Below, in pieces: positions 58,402 through 64,000 of a stretch of 64,000 nt of DNA. The notes beneath the pieces are model-generated. The model was given only the letters and a program-made list of their open reading frames with translations, was not told the DNA's origin and did not search any database. Origin of the DNA: Lyophyllum atratum (Eukaryota > Basidiomycota > Agaricomycetes > Agaricales > Lyophyllaceae); assembly GCA_014905825.1 (NCBI GenBank), contig JACGCN010000058.1, positions 124,001-188,000 on the forward strand. The letters are read 5' to 3'. The translations under genes were made by a program, and so were the position numbers. Position 1 is the first letter of the stretch. Each line of letters starts with the position of its first letter.

Positions 58402-59358
58402 TCAGGCAGCATTTACAGCGCTTGCAGACAACCAAAAATCGGCAGGATAGTATCCGCTGCGTAAGAGCTTGTGGTCCTCCCATCCTTCTTTCCATTCGTC
58501 GTATTGACCTGGTATGATCACCACCCTCCCATCTTCGCTGCCGATCTCGGACATCCGATTCCAGATGACCGAATCCTCAACAGGCTCGAATGTAGATGAA
58601 AACGCCTCTGGGTAAATGCTGACCACAAGCATCTTCAAGGATGGAAGAGAATGGAGAAACTCGCGGATACTGTTCGTAAACATAACGTCGTTGGCCTCAT
58701 TCGCATTCGCTCGGCGTGCGAGTTGCAGGTGCGAAAGATGCGGGAGTGGGCCGAACGCCGCGAGCATAGAAATGGGTGAATACCACACGTCGCTGGGTTC
58801 ACAGAATCGGAGGTGGGTGAGCGTCTTCGAGACGTCTATCAGTGGTTGACGCAAGGCAGGTGTAGGGCTGCCATTGTCCCCGTCGAACGACTGGACTGTG
58901 ATCGCGGTGATCCCGCCCTCAACGGAGGACTTGGCCCTTGAGATATCGACGGGCCAGCGGCAGGATGGGGTGACCAATGCACGTATGCCGGGACATGCGG
59001 CAATTATATCGCGGACTTGGGCACGAGAGTCATCACTCTCAGGCCACCAGGTCACCACGAGTCGCTTTACGTGATCGGTCAAGAATGTGCGGGTCGTTGA
59101 CTGGGTCGTGCGGTGGAACAATTGGATGATCCTGAGGGAATCGAGTACCACTGTGCGATAGAGAGTGACGTAAAGGAATCTGCAAAAAGCTTTGGAAACG
59201 AGCGCTAGGACATTCGGTTTGCACACCAGGTTGGCAGCTTCGAAAATCTTGAGCACGAGCTCGACTGGAAGGCGAAAAAGTAGCGATTGCTCGGAGCATA
59301 TGAGAGAGAGTCTGCGAGGTCGTATATGCCGGGTTTCCGTCACAGTTATAGTTGCCAT
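58402..59358 (-). CDS. F-box-like protein, single exon
   Basis: 318-codon frame from ATG 59356-59358: MATITVTETRHIRPRRLSLI. The F-box-like segment is LLFRLPVELVLKIFEAANLV, KPNVLALVSKAFCRFLYVTL, with the YRTVVLDS continuation common in basidiomycete F-box proteins. The remainder has weak leucine-rich patterns (LTHLRFCEPSDVWYSPIS, LPHLSHLQLARRANANEAND, LPSLKMLVVSIYPEAFSS) and ends SGYYPADFWLSASAVNAA. Shorter than its neighbour at 56.5-57.8 kb and not obviously a recent copy of it. Confidence 0.8.
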   Translation of the reverse strand: MATITVTETRHIRPRRLSLICSEQSLLFRLPVELVLKIFEAANLVCKPNVLALVSKAFCRFLYVTLYRTVVLDSLRIIQLFHRTTQSTTRTFLTDHVKRLVVTWWPESDDSRAQVRDIIAACPGIRALVTPSCRWPVDISRAKSSVEGGITAITVQSFDGDNGSPTPALRQPLIDVSKTLTHLRFCEPSDVWYSPISMLAAFGPLPHLSHLQLARRANANEANDVMFTNSIREFLHSLPSLKMLVVSIYPEAFSSTFEPVEDSVIWNRMSEIGSEDGRVVIIPGQYDEWKEGWEDHKLLRSGYYPADFWLSASAVNAA

Positions 59359-59979
59359 CTTCTGTACTGAGGGTTGAAGTCAAGTTCAACTTGTTGGGGG
59401 AGACAGTGCCCGGTCCATTGGGGTCCAACAGGGACTTCCACCTGGATCGGAGGTAGTACACGCCTAGACAGGGTCAATGAAAGATAAGAGTGGGACCGAG
59501 ATAGGAAACAGAACCGTTCTAGCTTGGTTCTAGCCATTTGTGAGCGCATGTGAGCTCCCTGTCTGTGGCGACATTGATAGATATTTCCCGGCCTATAGCG
59601 CGTCCGTACAAGGAAGAAGCTTCTCGGTGAATCGATATGACCATTTGACCGAAGTTGGTAACGAGGAGCTAAAATTAAACAGCTTCCATGTTAGGGCAGG
59701 CCAGGGGCAAGCTGATCCAAACAACGCGTCGCCAAGAACGGTCGGAGCGACAACGAACGAGAAAATCATGATTATCTACATACATAGGTAAAGCAATAAC
59801 GCAATTGTAATTCTACATTAAATTCTAATGAGCATATGTATAATACGTGGAGTTGGGTCTTCTTACACGGTTGTCAGGAGTATATGTAGAAGGGCAGAAA
59901 TACCAACATAGTGACACATGTGCGTCTCCAAGCAATAGCAACCACACATTCAAGCTCTTCCAAAAACACGAATTCGAAT
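59359..59979. other. Intergenic
   Basis: 620 bp between two minus-strand genes; no supported feature. Confidence 0.55.
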
Positions 59980-62127
59980 CTAAGCATCTTTAACCCACGC
60001 TTCCTTTCCCTTCACCCAAGTGCTCAGCACATTTCCTCCTCTGTCGAGTATAGCAAAATCAGCATCAGCCCCCGAACGCAGAGTTCCTTTTCTGTTCTCA
60101 ATTCCAAGGCACCTGTCATGAGAGGGACGATCAGGAGTCATCTCACTGCGGGTATAGATACGATCTTACTTCGCAGGATTATATGTCGCACACTTGATAG
60201 CTTCCCCAAGAGAGCAGCCCGTGAAACGCGAGAAGTTGCGAACGCAGGTATCCAGTGTAATCACACTACAAAACAGGCGTCAGCTTCAAGATGATCTTGA
60301 CCAGGGGCGGAAGTGGATGGCGCGTCGGGGGTAGACACAATAGATAGAAATCTTACCTCCCTGCGAGGGTGTTCGTGCCTTCCAAATAAAGCTTGAACCC
60401 TTCTTTGACGAAACGCTGACCGTCGCGCCACTCATGCACGCCATCGCGAAGGTTAGGGTCGAGGATCTTCTGCGCTGCATTGCCAAATTAACAATGAGAG
60501 TAATGAGAAAAAATTATGGGCTTCCTTACCGTCAGTTATAAGGACGCAGCCATCTGGGTGCGCAGAATACGCAAGCTGTTTTCCCATGTCAATCAGATTT
60601 CCCAGCGATAATGAAGAATTGGATGGTTGTGCTCACCCTAACGGAGTTGGGGTGAGAGTGAATCCCATCCACGATGATGCCATAGTATGGCCGCACAAAC
60701 GCCATGTCTGCGATCTGACCCTTATCGAGGTGCAACTCGCTTCTGCTCCCTTGTCTCTCGTGCGTCAATGGCGTCACAGCGCCGCTAAGTGGTTGTGTCA
60801 TGGACGTGGGCGACGTGGCGTAGCTGAGTGGTGAAAGGGGGGGCGTAAAAGTGTCGTCAAAAGCTTCCGACGCAGGAGCAGGCTCATTGGTCTGAATGGC
60901 GGTAGGGGCGGCTGCAGGGGTATCTGAGGAAGACCTGCGGGCTGGATACGGCGGTAGAGGGGAAAGGGGGGAGGACAGATGCGGCGAGGCACCTAACAGC
61001 CCAATAATTGAAGGGTCTCTATGGTGGAGCTGGGGCATGGCATTGAAGAGATGGGTGATCAGCCCTGCGCCATAGCGAATAGCGGACGTCGCAAGATCCG
61101 ACGACGCGACACTAGGGTTATAATGAGCAAAACATGTCGCAAAGTCGCGGCGAAAAAGGGCAACATACCTGTGGCCAATCGAAAAGACAATCCCTCGCTT
61201 TGACAGCTCTGCAATCGCGTTCATGACGCCGTCGACCTCGGGAGCCGCAGTGATCATCCTGACACCAGCATTTTGATCACCGACCGCCATTAACCAGTCT
61301 TCATTTTCAGCAAGATTCTCTTCACCATAGACATCCTCAAATGACTTGGTTCCCTCCGGGGCGGACAGCAGGAAAGGAGAGGAATGTGCTCCGCGTTTAG
61401 CGTAATTGAGGAACGGACCCTCGGCGTGCCAGCCCAGAAGGGTCGCAGACTTTGGGGTGGAAAATGGTTGCAGCAATTTCAGCAGCTTTGGGTACAGGGC
61501 CTTGTCTTGGGTCTGGAAATGACATATTAGGATATTGGGTGTTTGAAGCTTGGGCGCCAACTCACGATCAGAGTTGGTAGAAGGCTGGTGGGTTTAAAGT
61601 TGGGTCAGTCCCAGAGCTATGTCAAATGAAAAGACTGTCACGTACGAAGTCACTCCTGTTTCTATTATGCGTTCGGCGACCAACTTCATACCCTCCTTGT
61701 AGGAGTTATCATCATCATAGACAGAGAAGTCGAAGCCAAAGGCGCCGTTAAGTTGGATGTCAATGAAGCCTGGGCTGCATAGCGATGGAAGGTCAGTGAT
61801 ACAGCCCGAAAGAAAAACAAGGGACGCGTTCAAGCAGAAGTCTTTCGGCGCTTCCACGAAGTTCTGATGAGAGTATGACTTGCCTCAGAATATTTCCATT
61901 TAAATCGATAATTCTACCAGGCCTTTCTCGCCGCAAAAAGAAAGTCCTCTAACAAAGCAAAATCAGGTTCAGCGCTAATAACGACAGCAGTCCGATGAAT
62001 AACACACTTGTGCGTCGAGGATGACTCCGCGCCGTTCGTCAATCCACACGTCTTGTTCAACAAGACTGCCGTCCTCCTGGGGCAGCAAGCAGTTGGTGAA
62101 GCAAACAAGGCCGTTCGGGGAGGTCAT
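59980..62127 (-). CDS. N-acetylglucosamine-6-phosphate deacetylase with long disordered insertion
   Basis: Removes acetate from GlcNAc-6-P in chitin/GlcNAc catabolism. ATG at 62125-62127: [20 protein letters not shown], then [69 protein letters not shown] (HxEGPF metal site), [28 protein letters not shown]. About 80 residues of Ser/Pro/Thr-rich sequence ([18 protein letters not shown] through [10 protein letters not shown]) then interrupt the barrel before [25 protein letters not shown] (catalytic Asp), [27 protein letters not shown] and [21 protein letters not shown]-terminus [15 protein letters not shown] at 59980-59982. Seven or so GT-AG introns; all conserved blocks fall in frame. Confidence 0.88.
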
Positions 62128-63908
62128 CGTGGGCTCTAGAGTGCCCCGCCCATACTCCTAGTCTTAATATATTTAGAGCTCCGGGGAAAATGGAATACAC
62201 TGATTCCGGGCCACATGGAACTTCCTCGAACGCATGATGACACCGAAAGAATAGCGTCGAGCATCTGGGTAAGATCGTCAAGTGATCACTGCTCAGGGCA
62301 CGTTCGTTCGATTGCCGTGAAGAATCCACGGAAAGGCCATGCGCTAAGCCCTCCTGGCCCGGTGTCTAGGTTAGGTGTGAAACAGAAAATCGGTGGTAAG
62401 CCTCCGAATGTGTGAGTCCGGAGTTTTGAACAAGGGAACTCGGCCTGCCGCTCCGCGCCCCCGAGGGAGCTCCCAACAACTTCGTCCAACGTTGCGACCT
62501 CAACGGTGCCCAATTGGCTCCCACTTCGAACCCGTAAATATTACCTGGGTACAAGTACGATAGCGCGGGATCCGTATCTACTGTGTCCGAGGGCGCCGCG
62601 TGCACTACCGTTATCGCCTGAGTCTTCCCTGAGGCAACGTCATAATCAACCAGCTCGATTGCACTGATTTGAAAATTACACGGAAAATTTCAGGAGGTTG
62701 TCTCTCTGGAGTTAGGCACCGATTGTATTTTACCCACACCCCACACGCCTTCGTAAGGTCCCATGGTAAGTCTGCAAACTATTCTGAATCACAAGGAGGA
62801 CTATGCATGCTTCACGATGCTCCCATCCATCCTGTTTCCAGTTGTAATCATGAAGCCACCGCGTTCTTTTATAGACTGGAAAAGGATTGGATAGGGGTTG
62901 ACTACAACCACCCTCGAACGCTATTATCTCTTTATCTAAAAGTAGATAGGAGTCGACAAGGCCGCCCATACCCCTCGTGGCAGAAATAAACATGCCGATC
63001 GATCGGGAACTGCGCGTGTAATTATTTTCGTGTATCAAATCCCAAGTCCAACGTCAGTGTTCAAATTTCATATCATGCGCCCAGCGTCAACGTCAAGTGT
63101 CTTTCCCGCCGAGCTTGTGCGTCGCGACTCGCTTGGCCGAATTTGAGACCAAGGAGGTTCAAGTGGATGGACGCCGTGGGTTCGGGGCGGAGGTGGTCAC
63201 CACGTTGACAAACGTAAACGGAAGCAAAATTGGTCACAGCGACCACCCCACGCCGATCAAACGCCGCAGCGACCAAGCCGCAGCTCGCCTCCACGCAACG
63301 GATATGAGGGAGAAAATTAACTCCAAAATTGAACATTGAACGCTGAACAGTCAAGGCAGTCAGTCAAAGAGCATCCATGAATCTCATAACATTGAACTTA
63401 AGGCCTCCAGATCCCCGTTGATAGATAAAATTATGGAAACGATGGGAAGAAAAGAACATAGCGAGTACTAAGGTGAGTTACGATAAGGGCGATCGACGAG
63501 CTGGACAGCATATTGTGGTGAATACAGACAGAGTAGCAGGAATCCGGGGAACCAAGGCGCGGGGGAGTGAAGAAGGGGCGGGGGCGAATAATGCATGGAG
63601 TATAGGGGTATATGCCCCGCGGCGGTGGTCGGGAAAGAGGGTAGGCTACTTTTAGTAGGTCATGGTATAGGGTAGCTCTGAGGGATCCGGGAGTGGTAAT
63701 ACAGGAATCAGGGAGTAATGAAGAGGATCTGAGGGATTATGGAGGAGGGGAAGGCGGGAAGAGGCATATGAATATGTAACCATAAATTTATGAAGGCAAC
63801 TAGCCAAAAGTCATGTATCATAGGACCGAAAGGACGCACAAAGCAAAGGCAGAATTATAAGATGTACAAGGAGGCAGCAGTTGCAAACCAGCTGGACGGC
63901 CGGCGCGT
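62128..63908. other. Intergenic, 1.8 kb
   Basis: No gene supported. Short frames on both strands (e.g. 62286-62605, 62669-62989) lack splice continuity or motifs. A purine-rich stretch at 63540-63780 is compatible with the 3' UTR of the minus-strand gene at the right edge. Confidence 0.5.
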
Positions 63909-64000
63909 TCAGCAAATTTGGACCTCCCATTCTCCGCCCTCGCCTCCTGCAGCAGGCATGCTCTTCAGGGCTATTCTCACGCGCCGTTTCGCGTTGTCGC
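63909..64000 (-). CDS. C-terminal 30 residues of an unidentified protein (5' part off right edge)
   Basis: Minus-strand frame entering from the edge reads DNAKRRVRIALKSMPAAGGE then GGEWEVQIC and stops at TGA 63909-63911. Its Lys/Arg-rich start and clean end look like a real C-terminus, but the piece is too short to assign to a family. Confidence 0.5.
   Translation of the reverse strand, partial: DNAKRRVRIALKSMPAAGGEGGEWEVQIC

Noticed and set aside
1..64000. CRISPR arrays, insertion sequences, rRNA genes, bacterial operons
   Set aside because: None seen; intron-rich genes show this is eukaryotic DNA. No repeat-spacer pattern, transposase or reverse-transcriptase motif found.

Overview
This is eukaryotic, almost certainly basidiomycete (Agaricomycete) nuclear DNA. 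Coding regions are cut by many short GT-AG introns of about 45-65 nt. The predicted proteins match fungal families (phenylalanine ammonia-lyase, fructosyl amino acid oxidase, CSC1/OSCA channels, F-box proteins, a GPI-type cupredoxin). There are no operons, ribosome binding sites or CRISPR arrays. I called genes by stitching exons through splice sites and testing frame continuity against remembered family motifs. No search could be run, so orthology statements rest on motif recognition.

Layout, left to right. 0-4.5 kb: fructosyl amino acid oxidase (3' end off the left edge) and phenylalanine ammonia-lyase, both on the minus strand. 5.7-8.9 kb: FCF1 rRNA-processing factor and a DUF1917 (BLES03-like) protein, both plus. 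9.1-15.6 kb: one minus-strand gene of eight exons for a ~2,050-residue, mostly disordered acidic protein built from two kinds of internal repeat. 16.4-21.3 kb: a CSC1/OSCA-type channel and an IMPACT-family protein, both plus. 22.2-24.1 kb: RER1 (minus) and a glycerate-kinase-like P-loop kinase (plus), with only 39 bp between their start codons. 25.8-26.7 kb: a GNAT acetyltransferase. 29.7-30.7 kb: a Pcl/Pho80-type cyclin. 32.6 kb: tRNA-Gly(GCC) with an intron. 32.8-35.0 kb: a NAB2-like CCCH zinc-finger RNA-binding protein. 35.5-38.0 kb: a mitochondrial AAA-type ATPase (minus). 38.9-42.7 kb: two divergent genes sharing an N-terminal SAP-like motif. 43.2-47.0 kb: a second CSC1/OSCA channel (minus), paralogous to the first. 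48-49.2 kb: an F-box gene with an apparent frameshift. 49.6-50.3 kb: TIM22. 50.6-53.2 kb: an arrestin-like trafficking adaptor with a PPxY motif. 53.8-54.6 kb: a GPI-type cupredoxin. 56.5-59.4 kb: two more F-box-type proteins. 60-62.1 kb: GlcNAc-6-phosphate deacetylase with a long disordered insertion. 63.9 kb: the last 30 residues of an unidentified minus-strand protein.

The genes do not form an obvious cluster; this looks like ordinary housekeeping chromosome. I see no intact transposon, virus-like element or secondary-metabolite cluster. The most unusual material is at gene-structure level: an ATG-only first coding exon in FCF1, tandem phase-1 exon duplications in the giant protein gene, a recent tandem exon+intron duplication in a SAP-motif gene, two GC-AG introns, and a stop-free intron whose retention would add a hydrophobic helix. 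Several intergenic stretches (24-25.8, 26.7-29.6, 30.7-32.6, 47-48, 54.6-56.4 and 62.1-63.9 kb) hold only fragments I could not resolve.
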